In this document: positions 12,401-21,002 of the stretch, in pieces
Numbering within the stretch: the stretch's first letter is position 1
Layout: every line of letters begins with the position of its first letter
Source: Beroe ovata
Taxonomy: Eukaryota; Ctenophora; Nuda; Beroida; Beroidae
Direction: 5' to 3'
Length of the DNA: 61,058 nt
Assembly: GCA_946803715.1 (NCBI GenBank)
Contig: CAMPET010000016.1
Coordinates: 52,909 to 113,966 of the forward strand
Made by a program: the position numbers and the translations under genes
Notes under the pieces: model-generated
What the model was told of the DNA's origin: nothing
Databases searched by the model: none
The model's input: only the letters and a program-made list of their open reading frames with translations

Positions 12401-15400
12401 AATAGGACCGCTAACTTGTCCCATATTCCTCTGACTCCCTTGTGATACAGTGGAATTGTTGTTATTCATGGAGATCGCATGAAATGAAGGGAGTGCTTCA
12501 GCCTCAATACTTTCAAGAGACGTCAAGACCCTATCCGACGGTTGACTGCGTTGTTTCGGGAGAGAAACACCTCTACCAACATCAGTTTCTGTCTCACTCT
12601 TGCGAGATTGCACTCTTGTGAGTGATGGGAATTTAGGTAGAACCTCAGCCTCGATTCGCTCTTCAGATTCAAATATCTGACCGAGAGATGGGACAGATTT
12701 CGACATTTCAAGGACAGCCTCTTCTTCTCCCTGGGGCATCTCAACGGATAGTTGAGAACGTGAGTTAACTTCACCATGACCAACATCAGTTTCTGTCTCA
12801 CTCGTGCGAGATTGCACTCTTGTGAGTGATGGAAATTCAGGTAAAACCTCAGCCTCGATTCGCTCTTCAGATTCAACAATCTGACCGAGTGATGGGACAG
12901 ATTTCGACATTTCAGGGACAGGCTCTTCTTCCTGAGGCATCCCAACAGATAGTTGAGAACGTGAGTTAACTTCACCAACAATCAGAGCAAGAGACGGGAC
13001 AAAATTGACCCTTTCCTCCTCTTCCCCATGAGGCATCTCAACAGATTGTTTAGACGGTGATTTAACCTTGATCTTGAGCGAAGATGATGTCAAATCAGCA
13101 TTTGAACTTATTTTCCCTGAATGTGAAGAAAGCCTTCCCTCAGATGACATGGTTCTGTTTCCTGACTCAGATGTGCCAGAATTTGTCTGGGAAATTCCCG
13201 ACCGCGACCCCCAAGGGGGGCGCGCGCTGGGAGTGTGGGAAGGTTTTAGAAGAATTCTGGAAGACTCAAAGTTTTCGAGCTCCTTGTTGGATGATGATAA
13301 CTGATCTCTTGATTCCTCAGCTGCCATTTCAGACTCGAGGTCCAAGGTCTCATTATCTGGGACAATTAGCTGAGGAATATTTGCCATAGATCCATGCCGT
13401 GAAGAGTGCCGATCACTCGACAACTCCCCATTGTTTTCAAGAGAAACTCGAGACTGTCGAACTGAACTTTTCCGTTCACTGAGACCGAGGTCCTTGTCAG
13501 AAGAAGCCTGATTGGGCAAACTATTCTGAGAGGGCGTGCTGGATCGAAATGATTTGGCGGAACTGATCAGAGCAGATAGTGACTTCTTGGAACTGGCTCT
13601 AGAGGAACGGGATTGCTTCAGTGTCAGTGAGTTCCTACTAGTTTTATCAGGAGTGTCTGCTAGATCTTCATCTAAAATATCTGACCCACTTTTGTGAGCC
13701 GGAGAATCAACAATCGGCTGCTCCTCCTCATTAAAATCACCATTACTATCCATAATGCATCTAACGCTAATAAAAACGTTGGATATTAGTTTAAACATCT
13801 CATAACGCGGGAATAATCGTTAGAATAATCGTGCCTGCTACCAGTTCATAACGTTCATAAACCACAAAAATAAGAGTAGAACTGAAAGAAAAAACAAACA
13901 CCCACATGCAGAATGAGACACAAACTTCACAATCTGACCTGATGGTTGATCTGTAGTAACTTGATCTTGATTGACTCTATCAATTTGTTACAGATTGAGA
14001 GAGAGAGAGCTGAAATTGAGTACAGTTTTAAATCTATTATATGGTAAGAGGCGTACGGAAGCAAGAATAAAGGAGACCTTATTGCTAGACCCAGGAGAAT
14101 ATCTCACCTCTGTTAGTTATAGACTTAGAGAGATCAATCCTATGGCACTGGAGGACAGCAGCTAACATCAACTTCTCTGAGGGTCATATCCCACTTTTCC
14201 AAAGACTAGTAACGCTATATACGGTGTTACGGGTAAAGAACATGGGTTAGGATCTCACCTAAACACTCGCCGTAGTCGAATATGGAGGTGTGTATCGAGC
14301 TTTTCCTGCATTGCCACAAAATCTTTCCGCAGATTGAGGAGAAATTCTTGATCTTTCGCTTCCGGACTGAGGGATGAGTGAGTCACACTTGGAGCTAGGT
14401 CACAGGAGTATAGGTCACAGAAACATGATATGCGAGAGAATTCAGGTGTTACCTATTCAGTTCTCTTTCGGTTGCTTCTGAAAATAGATGTCGGATCAGT
14501 TATTTCATGAAAGACCGCCTTAGACGCAATCAGGAACACGCATTTCACGTTCGTATAAATACCATTTTCAGTTGAAACAGCCATTGACTCATTCTCTTGT
14601 CGTATTTTCTGCCAAGGAGGAATGCCTTCGTTCCAGGAGAAACTGGTGAGCGATAACATGTTATGAGTCAAGTTATCTGTCAAATTAGAGTGAATGGTCT
14701 CAAGCTCACATGACAACCTCATCTTACCCTCTGGATGGAGCAACATCCGGCAACACTTTATCACGAGCAATCGAGTTGTTTTTCTCGTCTCCCAAGTTAT
14801 ATGTTGAATCTTTGTCTCGATCTTGCAGTGAAACTCGCTGAAATAGAGCAAATATTGTCATATTTCTAAAGAAAGATTTCACTGATTGAATTGAAAGAGA
14901 GCATGTGTTCTTCACCTTCCCCTTCAAATCCCTATTCTTTATGTTGAGAAGGGCATTGAGAACATATATGAATGCTTCGAGTCGCCTTATCACTCGCTCT
15001 TTCTTGATACTGTGACGTTCAAAGTGTTACTGGATGCCTAAGTATACACTGGATGCCAAAGTTTACACTTGAAAGTCTGACTACCTGTCAATTGCAGAGG
15101 GCTCTTTGATGCTCTTTTCTTCAATCAAGCCTGTCTCGGATGCTTCGTCGGCGTTCTGAGGATAGCATCGATTAAGGAATCACATATTTTCTTTGATTTC
15201 GGCATTGAAAGTTAGGAAACTTACCGTTTCATAATCAGAGTCAAGAATCTCAAAGTACTGTTTGGTACCACGTGTTGCTGACACTCGCTTGTTCGTTTTC
15301 TCCACAGCCGCTGATAACTGATTGAAGCCTGCAACGGAAATATTGCAGAAATTGAACATGTGCGCGCGGCTCTTCCTGTCACTGTAAGAGCTGACAAAAA

Positions 15401-16585
15401 GTCGTTAGTATGAAACAAAATTTGCGCGCATTCCAATAAAACTAAGAATGTGGCAAAATTTTCCATGGCACACTACTGCAACTTACCAGTGGATTGTATC
15501 TTTGGCCAGTTTTGGTCCTGTACAACGAATGTCTGCCGTCTACGTCTGCTCTTTCTTTGTTGCTCAACTTCAGGTTCAACAATGAGATCTTCATATGTAG
15601 CTGTGCCTCTCTTTGACTCTTGCTGCGAAAAATGGACAAAAATGTAAACTTAGAACTAGAAATTGGATTTTGAAGAAAAAGTGAAAGAGAATGAGTCGAT
15701 TTTTAATGCAGCTTCAGTCATTGTTCAGAATGTGCATTCTATGCCCACAAATAAGTGGTCGAGTTCATAAGACGTTTACTTTTTAATGCTGGAGTTCATT
15801 TTCATCATTTTGTTGACTTTTTTCCAACTTTCTCAACTTCAACTATCAGCAATCTTTTCTTTAAACGGATATAGACGAGAAGAATTTGGCACAAAGTAGG
15901 CAAAAACAAGCACGTGTGGACTAAACTGAGAAAGAAAATTTCAGAAAGTCACAGTTACTCCTTCATAAATCGTTCGTGATAAGATTTTTTTTCTAAGACC
16001 GATTTTTCATGCCATACATTTTATGGCTTCGCAATGCTAATATCCGTTTCATATCAGCATTATTTCTCACATTGATCGATTTAAAAGCAACTCACATTCA
16101 GTCGAATGATAGGGAAAACGACTTTAGTCGCAGTCTTCCATTTCCCAATATGACCTATCGCCGGTTCTTGTTGTTCATTCTCGTTGATCTGATTGTTAAA
16201 GTTGGCGAGTGTCAACTTTTTGGGGTCGAGAACAATATCTCCAAGTGTGCGATAAGGACTTGTGACTGAGGAGGCGTGGCCACAACCGAAATAACGGCGT
16301 TGACGCACTAATCTCGAATCTTGTTTCGTCTTGTCGCTATCTGTATAAAACTGGGTAGGTCAGCATCAAAGTATTTCGTAGGCTCTGATACTGTGATAGG
16401 TACTGTAATATCACAAAACGGGAACAATTGCTACCTTTCAGTTTGTAAGGTTTCTCGATATACTCAAATCCGTTTCTGCAGGTTACTTTCTCGCGAATGT
16501 TGGTATTTGGGGCAGGAATGACATATTTGCTCTTAATATTGTTGAAGAAGCGATTCAGATCTTGCTTGTCGAATGCTTTCTCCAT
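3498..16585 (-). CDS. 475-aa protein of unknown function, host of a nested gene cluster
   Basis: Eleven exons on the minus strand join in frame: 16435-16585, 16096-16340, 15487-15622, 15225-15328, 15085-15155, 14916-15009, 14728-14837, 14259-14366, 4097-4243, 3849-4014 and 3498-3593. Each junction has GT-AG ends, and intron phases match throughout to give 475 residues plus TGA. The start reads MEKAFDKQDLNRFFNNIKSK. The protein is basic and hydrophilic, has a Lys/Arg cluster (RKSRRRRQTF) around residues 155-164, predicted helices around residues 236-330, and no signal peptide or membrane span. I do not recognise the family. Intron 8 (4244-14258, 10 kb) contains five intronless same-strand genes. 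Linking exon 8 to exon 9 across it rests on matching phase (AG|G) and on the lack of any other 5' exon for exons 9-11. If that link is wrong, there are two separate genes here. Confidence 0.65.
4244..4622. other. Spacer at the 3' end of the nested cluster
   Basis: AT-rich stretch between exon 9 of the host gene and the stop of the 885-aa gene. It begins with the acceptor of host exon 9 (AG read on the minus strand at 4244-4245). It presumably carries the 3' untranslated region of the 885-aa gene. No further exon is supported. Confidence 0.5.
4623..7280 (-). CDS. Nested intronless gene: 885-aa acidic/basic repeat protein with C-terminal CxC-CC domain
   Basis: Single open frame, not recognised as a known family. 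Residues 1-175 are strongly acidic (Glu/Asp/Tyr-rich). Residues 200-740 are very basic with RS-type stretches (STRSRSVP twice) and two short repeat families: GIPxLxxLP/MP at about 250, 307, 353 and 400, and LPGxK at about 452, 509, 569 and 619, the last two inside a longer ATVxxAPxLPGxK unit. The C-terminus has six cysteines spaced C771-x-C773-x6-C780-x20-CC801/802-x6-C809, followed by a helical tail. The same spacing occurs in the next gene upstream (248 aa), also after a G[VI][IL]LH lead-in, so the two are paralogues in this domain. Length, codon pattern and lack of stops over 2.6 kb argue for a real gene; function is unknown. A chromatin, cytoskeletal or scaffold role would be a guess. Confidence 0.8.
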   Translation of the reverse strand: MSSHNLIDYSGMEEDPELFEFIQDEYACSIGEEYETEYEDELCIDLPDIDDYEGYHSDDYYVPESRSDPAISSYQTSEELDRIFEETQYRNFINSCVRDEPESSAVEEDEEEFVMRPQYGERNAGYDGFLSRMSRPDEYLEEYESDESDDFFNNTRVQADSDEDGDPFNENLSHFLSSFDRNALWKRYTKKIPQKLQNEIKKFKHGSGALGEIKEITYKPIKPRSNSSAMLRKAAYKGRDFVTPKRLNRGIPSLNELPPVKPKRSAPSRYLPRTSSVTSDTSEGRSRSRALRPQPNVTPRTTRQPRGIPPLSQLPSFRRKARRVKSQEPVFQRITKPRRNQAPVTTPRRQQGGIPSLTDMPRIKPTKYRSTRSRSVPAVRSQRTAERAAARPRVVRQQGGIPRLEEMTPVRKSNYRSTRSRSVPSAGGVQVRQRATVVTPRQNQMADTPRQLPGRKISMDEIRKRMSRRSSDVVKQSRNVVMRNRHTAAAREAAKNRVANTSAVAAPPLPGKRYSREDVAAAMARALRNTPVVETSAAKKRQEAVRSGTANRYTRPAAPFATVDKAPRLPGAKNVKAVRAEPKRGVRSTLNSLRKLEVMKTSTPRTQKSYATVQEAPKLPGKKKTFKNIIAKVKAPRLKIGGSGQIADILNSNDRRHIVEGLAQMISGGLNTTAPSSTSPDYQTSVDVAEQLELAEKRAKLMSEQPAVPVKKQRAILNKAALARNAAIQKQVAKRNTPPPLVRRAARELKAEQRQNLLDQGNGVILHSGECDCVSENPNCFSVRRYMGAVSVAPALHVPFCCKPDSLRCEVADQGLKMVCDGMSEVEKKRKAATSLNRAYKMYSSDMQRFKDVLYQVMDALVVSKGHEYDWLESDVNKFFNKIHM
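7281..7653. other. Spacer between nested genes
   Basis: 373 bases, AT-rich, between the start of the 885-aa gene and the stop of the 248-aa gene on the same strand. It must hold the 3' end of one transcript and the promoter or 5' leader of the next, unless the genes are co-transcribed. No exon or known motif is visible. Confidence 0.5.
7654..8400 (-). CDS. Nested intronless gene: 248-aa protein with CxC-CC domain
   Basis: Unrecognised. The N-terminal 50 residues are acidic and loop-like; residues 65-80 are basic (RKSPRRSLPAKK). A cysteine domain follows with C129-x2-C132-x-C134-x7-C142-x20-CC163/164-x6-C171, the same frame of spacings as the C-terminus of the 885-aa neighbour, including the GILLH lead-in and a GSVKV segment matching GAVSV there. 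After it come about 75 residues of predicted helix rich in Glu and Leu, ending KECFFE. The pattern suggests a metal-binding or disulphide module plus a coiled-coil-like tail, but no ligand can be named. Spacing to the flanking nested genes is 373 and 216 bases. Confidence 0.75.
   Translation of the reverse strand: MDMSDNEVLLPTSDQEIVPALKMNQTEPLPAADSDELYPIVDVIVDTPRTRQQKKNDTLDLNQAAPAVRKSPRRSLPAKKPTTEVPVESRPLKQALKYWAKHKATLKGEEVVPYRMLVDDDAQGILLHCYKCRCPEDSEETCAVIDKFTGSVKVQLGSAARTCCSEDPDKCTTLEETTELVDQIIEEISELDEEMLNIKNLMEPLKEARYQLYKHTGVFVDALRARMADDKDEEIAIVLNAFKECFFE
8617..9150 (-). CDS. Nested intronless gene: 177-aa protein with C-terminal coiled coil
   Basis: Unrecognised small protein. The first 75 residues are acidic and disordered-looking. 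A short basic linker (KSGKRGVKPL, around residue 97) precedes residues 110-173, which form a long heptad-patterned helix (LAAALKRKQREFDAL, then AELEEVESENEELVKENEML), a convincing coiled coil. It lacks the cysteine domain seen in two neighbours. The likely biochemical property is dimerisation or oligomerisation through the helix. It sits 216 bases downstream-side from the 248-aa gene and 338 from the 217-aa gene, all on the same strand. Confidence 0.7.
   Translation of the reverse strand: MDRSMSHSDSRSPTPETLKAGHSLKDDFYEAEEGFEEKVDEEITADEVTSEDQRSRVTCPDAESKDTVDCIAEALHDSLTVKDTEQPSVLSPRPAQKSGKRGVKPLPSDRLSRSEITILAAALKRKQREFDALALKCYEELASAQAELEEVESENEELVKENEMLRDILDYIISESD
9151..9488. other. Spacer between nested genes
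   Basis: 338 bases of AT-rich sequence between the 177-aa and 217-aa genes. No open frame with exon-like boundaries or recognised element is visible. Confidence 0.5.
9489..10142 (-). CDS. Nested intronless gene: 217-aa cysteine-free protein with a C-terminal doublet
   Basis: Unrecognised. Residues 30-80 form an Ala/Glu/Lys-rich single helix or coiled coil (KKKEAAEEAEARRLVLSAAK). Residues 118-145 are acidic (YEELEEEPIAEGEDEFEVL). The C-terminus carries two copies of one motif, VNPKLAGFIDQYL at 151-163 and VNPKLKGYFNKWL at 199-211, separated by an acidic, aromatic linker. The protein contains no cysteine. The duplicated VNPKLxGxxxxxL unit looks like a binding helix used twice. The start codon is the first ATG of the frame (MSDIEAAPAL). 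Confidence 0.75.
   Translation of the reverse strand: MSDIEAAPALIATLLPRLYALQEDRSEPRTDAFVSKLETYQKKKEAAEEAEARRLVLSAAKKAAQQAAELEAKEAAAYQNDPDRMYPNREQPDPEKYKSIYEELMFRILEGRMKMPYKEPTYEELEEEPIAEGEDEFEVLEKRVKQHYGAVNPKLAGFIDQYLKTKDTKHSPDVRYFFADEYTGAPDDTDYSVPIKDRVNPKLKGYFNKWLNRDEEQ
10391..13753 (-). CDS. Nested intronless gene: 1,120-aa Ser-rich protein with two internal duplications
   Basis: Long uninterrupted frame, unrecognised. I start it at MDSNGDFNEEEQP (13753) rather than at the upstream Met at 13798, because the intervening residues are unlike the acidic start of the neighbours. The body is extremely rich in Ser, Gln and short charged runs and should be disordered. Two units are duplicated: one of about 65 residues containing SRSQLSV.MPQ...SVPSLGQI and FPSLTRVQSR (about 12970-12580), and one of about 70 residues containing SNISQHP and FVYRIES (about 12335-11815). 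The last 100 residues are different: a folded-looking, cysteine-containing, helical segment (WLCKRRMILRDLFDRL, then LCSSC, then helix). That tail may be a distant relative of the cysteine domains of the 885- and 248-aa genes, but the spacing does not match. Confidence 0.75.
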   Translation of the reverse strand: MDSNGDFNEEEQPIVDSPAHKSGSDILDEDLADTPDKTSRNSLTLKQSRSSRASSKKSLSALISSAKSFRSSTPSQNSLPNQASSDKDLGLSERKSSVRQSRVSLENNGELSSDRHSSRHGSMANIPQLIVPDNETLDLESEMAAEESRDQLSSSNKELENFESSRILLKPSHTPSARPPWGSRSGISQTNSGTSESGNRTMSSEGRLSSHSGKISSNADLTSSSLKIKVKSPSKQSVEMPHGEEEERVNFVPSLALIVGEVNSRSQLSVGMPQEEEPVPEMSKSVPSLGQIVESEERIEAEVLPEFPSLTRVQSRTSETETDVGHGEVNSRSQLSVEMPQGEEEAVLEMSKSVPSLGQIFESEERIEAEVLPKFPSLTRVQSRKSETETDVGRGVSLPKQRSQPSDRVLTSLESIEAEALPSFHAISMNNNNSTVSQGSQRNMGQVSGPIVPTVESEEIVQELLTPIQSIHSKQGGSYKSQHSEPGSMMSLTSATTSNISQHPLDADFVYRIESVYANKHRESHVNRIPSSTPSRISSSPSVPSVSPQSRTASGVKDVVPNPSLRSTIRSNISQNSKQGGSHISQHSEPSDSMSLPSGTTSNISQHPMDDDFVYRIESAYADKHRESLVNRVLSKTPSRLSSSPSGPQSLVEDADSNHLDSPVQSSLKSSSSRSNSRSVSFQDVQPRYSDQSGFISEPRANSTMNPSPLDPGPIKPVRSDVSRSEDSFNRQSINDKQSISQHTLSEHDLTQQSLGSGQVTLKSSKSSGSESVVLKQDSFGYSNSVQSSPSIAKSTYEDMTHRNDSHRSIQWRSSQPSFKSDSGMSVNVSKNVSSDFSTFSSLKQDSRGSITMPKLLKPRSVTFQEEFSSDSSHSSRSPQRTTSSDTPQSILNISQSDQSSLTMRSSNKISSFHDNVVRDDSSIAQHTSNDSLVKDSKSVPLSEVVSLGYNDRTFMSNCPSVQYQFLNKACQTVPRQSEDKVPCPIQSLSQSQSDDVIQEVLTPFENKNSIPTNNYQPIDISSVNVNEWLCKRRMILRDLFDRLNKFHFGKSMNCYPDTKTQNGIVATKLCSSCRVQFARFLEIQASLISKLDIRVDKDREMFHLKKLVENNLSHCLQNA
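13754..14258. other. 5' flank of the nested cluster within host intron 8
   Basis: About 500 bases between the start of the 1,120-aa gene and the donor side of host exon 8. A promoter for the nested cluster would be expected here. No host exon with compatible phase is visible. Confidence 0.4.
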
Positions 16586-16949
16586 CTACTAAGAAATCAA
16601 GTTGTTATCAGGCAGCGATCGCTTGAGCATAACTACGAAAAAAAAACAAATTTTAATTTAGTCTGCTTATCGCTAAGAAGTACCTAAATCATGAATTGAA
16701 ACTCGTTTCCCTCAAATAGGGATTAGAAAGCTTACTCTTAGATCCTTGTGGCATTGAGTGATATAAAATAAGTTCATAATATGACCGCAAGTGAGCTGTT
16801 TATTGGATAAGTCCTTGTCTTTGTTGATTTAAATACCATTCAACCAGGATATCAGTATCAAAATCTTCCAGCTTCCTCTTCATCCATCGGAATCGATATT
16901 CGATATGTCACACTTCACAACTTGATTATAATTACTGAGATTCTATTCT
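16586..16949. other. 5' flank of the 475-aa gene
   Basis: AT-rich sequence upstream of the start codon at 16585 and before the satellite array. It should include the promoter and leader; no individual element is clear. Confidence 0.4.
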
Positions 16950-19430
16950 CCCCGGAGGGAAATTGGTTTCGTAAGTGCTATTGAAGTCTTCATTAGAGAC
17001 CTCGAAAAACGAAGAAAAAAAGTGGGAAGTTCGCTGATTACATTTTCTACCATACTGAGATCAGAAATTGGACGAAAATTTTTCTGCCAGATTTTAATGC
17101 AAATACCATCAATTCCTATGTATTTTTGGACGCTGAATCGATTTCCGATCGAATTTTGACCCTATCTTGCTTCCCTGAGGAACTGTACGTCATGTGATTT
17201 CGAACCTCACATCTGAGAAGAAATTGGAACTTTTACCGACTTCCCGACAAGCTAGCCCCAAAATTCCACCAGAATCGGATTCTGCGTCAAAAAATAGGCC
17301 AGGAACACCTATTACTAGTTTTCGTTCTGAGAAAAAAATTTTACCGATTTTGGTGTCCCACTGATTTTCGTGTTTTTTGTAGGTTTTGCTCCCACGGGTT
17401 TGAAAATGAACTTTGGGCGTGGTTCCACGGAAAATATGAACCCGATATGATCATAAAAAGGGTAGAAACTTATAGTCTGAGAGTAGGAGAGATGATTTGG
17501 TGGAAAATTGGTTTCGTAAGTGCCATTGAAGTCTTCATTGGAGACCCCNCGGCGAGTATGAACCCGATATGATCATGAAAAGGGTAGAAACTTATAGTCT
17601 GAGAGTAGGAGAGATGATTTGGTGGAAAATTGGTTTCGTGAGTGCCAGTGAAGTCTTCATCAGAGACCTCCAAAAACGACGTATAAAAGTGTGGAGTTCA
17701 TTGATAACATTTTCTACCTTACTGAGATCAGAAATTTGACGAAAATTTTTCTGCCAGATTTTAATGCAAATACCATCTACTCCCATGTAATTTTGGACGC
17801 TGAATCGATTCCTGATCGTATTTTGACCCTATCTTGCTTCCCTGAGGAACTGTACGTCATGTGATTTCGAACCTCACATCTGTGAAGAAATTGGAATTTT
17901 CACCGACTTCCCGACAAGCTAGCCCCAAAATTCCACCAGACTCGGATTCTACGTCAAAAAATAGGCCAGGAACACCTATTACTAGTCTTCGTTCTGAGAA
18001 AAATATTTTACCGATTTTGGTGTCCCACTGATTTTCGTGTTTTTTGTAGGTTTTGCTCCCACGGGTTTGAAATCGAACTTTGGGCGTGGTCCCACGGCGA
18101 GTATGAACCCGATATGATCATGAAAAGGGTAGAAACTTATAGTCTGAGAGTAGGAGAGATGATTTGGTGGAAAATTGGTTTCGTGAGTGCCAGTAAAGTC
18201 TTCATCAGAGACCTCCAAAAACGACGTATAAAAGTGTGGAGTTCATTGATAACATTTTCTACCTTACTGAGATCAGAAATTTGACGAAAATTTTTCTGCC
18301 AGATTTTAATGCAAATACCATCTACTCCCATGTAATTTTGGACGCTGAATCGATTCCTGATCGTATTTTGACCCTATCTTGCTTCCCTGAGGAACTGTAC
18401 GTCATGTGATTTCGAACCTCACATCTGAGAAGAAATTGGAATTTTCACCGACTTCCCGACAAGCTACCCCAAAAATTCCACAAGATTCGGATTCTACGTC
18501 AAAAAATAGGTAAGGAGCACCTATTACTAGTCTTCGTTCTGAGAAAAATATTTTACCGATTTTGGTGTCCCACTGATTTTGGTGTTTTTTGTTTGAAATC
18601 GAACTTTGGGCGTGGTTCCACGGCGAATATGAACCCGATATGATTATGAAAAAGGTAGAAACTTATAGTCTGAGAGCAGGAGAGACGATTTGGTGGAAAA
18701 TTGGCTTCGTGCCAGTGAATTCTTCAATAGAGACCTCTAAAAACGAAGTATAAAAGTGTCAACTGATTACATTTTCCACCATACTGAGATCAGAAATATG
18801 AGAAAAATTATTTTGATTAATTTCTATGCAAATTATTGATTCCTATGTATTTTTGGTAGCTGAATCGATTGCCGGTCGAATTTTGACCCAATCTCGCTTC
18901 TCTGAGGAACTTAATATCTTCTAACCTCACATCTGAGGAGGAATTTCAATTTACCGCTAGTTATCCGACATCGTCCTGAGAAAAAATAATGGACCAATTT
19001 TGGTGTCTCACTGATTTTCGTGTTTTTGCTGGTTATGATTCACACAGGTTTGATATCGAACTTTGGGCATGGCTTCATGGTGAGTATGAACTCGACATGA
19101 TCATAGAGAGGGTGAATACTAATAGTTAAAGAGTAGGAGAGATGATCTGGTGCAAAATTGGTGTTGCAAGTGCCAGTAAAGTCTTCATTAGAGACCTCCA
19201 AAATTGGAGTATAAAAGAGTGGAGTTCACTCATTACACTTTATCCCGTTCTCAGATCTGAAATCAGAAATATGAAGAAAAATATTTTGGCAAATTTCCTT
19301 ACATATGTCATTGATTCCTATGTCTTTTTGGACGCTGAATCCAGATGGAATTTCAACCCTATCACGCTTCCCTGAGGGGCTGTTGGTCATGTCACGTCAA
19401 ACCTTACATGTGAGTGGAATTTACAAAAAT
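16950..19430. repeat. Decaying ~546-bp tandem satellite array
   Basis: The landmark GGAAAATTGGTTTCGT recurs at about 16957, 17501, 17622, 18169, 18700 and 19150. Two complete intervals are 544 and 547 bp, giving a unit of about 546 bp. Each unit also carries TGAGATCAGAAAT, GGACGCTGAATCGAT, CTTCCCTGAGGAACTGTACG and GACTTCCCGACAAGCTA. The copies between 16957 and 18600 are nearly identical; those after 18600 are progressively diverged. A single N at 17549 cuts one unit short and marks a collapsed join. Short open frames in the array repeat from copy to copy but show no protein-like constraint, so I do not call them genes. Confidence 0.9.
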
Positions 19431-21002
19431 TGACCAGGTGAACTGATTCTCAGTTTGTCTCCTGATAAAACAATCTTGGTACAGAATCAAGACCAAATAG
19501 TGGTTATGAAGTCTAGGCAACAGACCTTCAAAAATCGAGGATTCGGAGTGTAGGTTTTAGTAACTATACATCCATCTGAAATCGGGACTTGCACTGATAT
19601 CATATTGAGCTAGCCATGTAATCCTTCCATGTCATAGCCATGTCTGATTCTCTATCAACCATCAACTCTTTATGATTTTCAGATGCGGCTGTTTCTGATA
19701 GTGAAACTTAAAAGTGCAAGACTTACAGGGTTATTTGTCATGAGAGTTAGCTGCCAGCTAAGTCTTCATAAGAGACCTTCACTTTGACAACAGCTTCATG
19801 TAAGCCTACAGTCAAACTTTCATCTAGACTACAATTTGTATAAACTGTAAGAATTTATATTCTCTCTACACTGAATTTGGACTCCTCAATTGAACAGGCT
19901 ATGGTGTCTCAAGACCAGAGATAGGTATCTCAAGACCAGAATTGATCAATTATCAAAAACAAGAGAGATCAGATCAAGAGCCATTAGAACTCTTAGACAC
20001 TGTAATCTGTATAAGGTAACTGCAAAAGAACAAGGTGCCAGAAAGAGTAATCAGTGTGGTAGCCCCACCTCAGGCATATGATGGAAGTCATTGATGATGA
20101 TCGAATAATTCTAATACGCGCACCGCGGCGCATGTTGTTGATCTCTTATCATATCACTTGCACTTATAATTATGTCTTATGCTCAACATTTTAACATAAC
20201 AATTGCCAAAAGTATAGTATAGCAATGAATTATCCGCTGCACGCTGTTTCTCGTACGTGGCAGTAAGGGCCGCGCGGTGCACACGTTGCGCGCGCGCGGC
20301 CACGAAAGTACGACCACGACGTGTAAAGGATTTTGTCAATCGATAATAAACTTGTCGAAAATTTTCTTTGTGCGCGCGCGCGGCGCAAACTTATTCTCAG
20401 CGCAGCTTCGCGGCTTGCATCGGCGCGGCGGTCTAGCATTGCCAGACAAGAAGGATCATATCCAATATTACTCCCTACCACCAGTGAAAAGTAATCATAT
20501 GAAGAGCACCAGATTCAAATGTGCTATAAATAATAAAATTTCAAATATGAAGATTAGGCCTTCTGATTTGTGATGAATCTTCACAATATAATACTGAACG
20601 CTATGATATATACTGGATATAATCTCAATGAGCATAAAACTGTACAGCAGTCTTGCTTATGGACACAAGTCACCACCTTATGAACCCTAGTCAGTCACGA
20701 ATCACCAAGATGACTGGCAACTGGTGTAGATGAATACTTGATAATAATGATATGCTATTGCTGATTGCAATCACTTCAATACTGGAATTAGGATTTGTTC
20801 TTAGATGACAATTGACAAATGAAAATTCATACATGATGTAGTGTTACTGTTTGTTCTCGGTAATCAGTCTTAGCTTTTCCACAGTTTCTAAGCAACTAGC
20901 ATGATGTCACTTTAATTTCTCGTGATGCTTTCATTCCATCAGCATCTCAGAAACTCTCTTCTCTTTAACTATCCTTTGCTCAACATAGCTTCTATATGGA
21001 CC
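19431..21002. other. Gene-free stretch with a dispersed CpG-rich repeat
   Basis: No exon is supported. It contains an inverted copy of a dispersed repeat at about 20330-20455 (listed separately) and otherwise AT-rich unique sequence. Confidence 0.5.
20330..20455 (-). repeat. Dispersed CpG-rich repeat, copy 1
   Basis: Read on the minus strand, it contains TCTGGCAATGCTAGACCG, GATGCAAGCCGCGAAGC, CTGAGAATAAGTTTGCGCC, a CGCG run, and TTTTCGACAAG. The same blocks in the same order occur at 33820-33915 and 55254-55365. No coding capacity; probably a short non-autonomous element. Confidence 0.75.

Noticed and set aside
14453-14851. Minus-strand 132-residue frame in the host gene region
   Set aside because: It overlaps host exon 7 in another frame. 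Using the donor at 14727 (GTAAGA) keeps all phases consistent, while this frame would break the join to exon 6.
17470-18331. Repeated 60-80-residue frames on the minus strand
   Set aside because: They recur identically because they lie in the satellite units and are read through the repeat, with no family resemblance.
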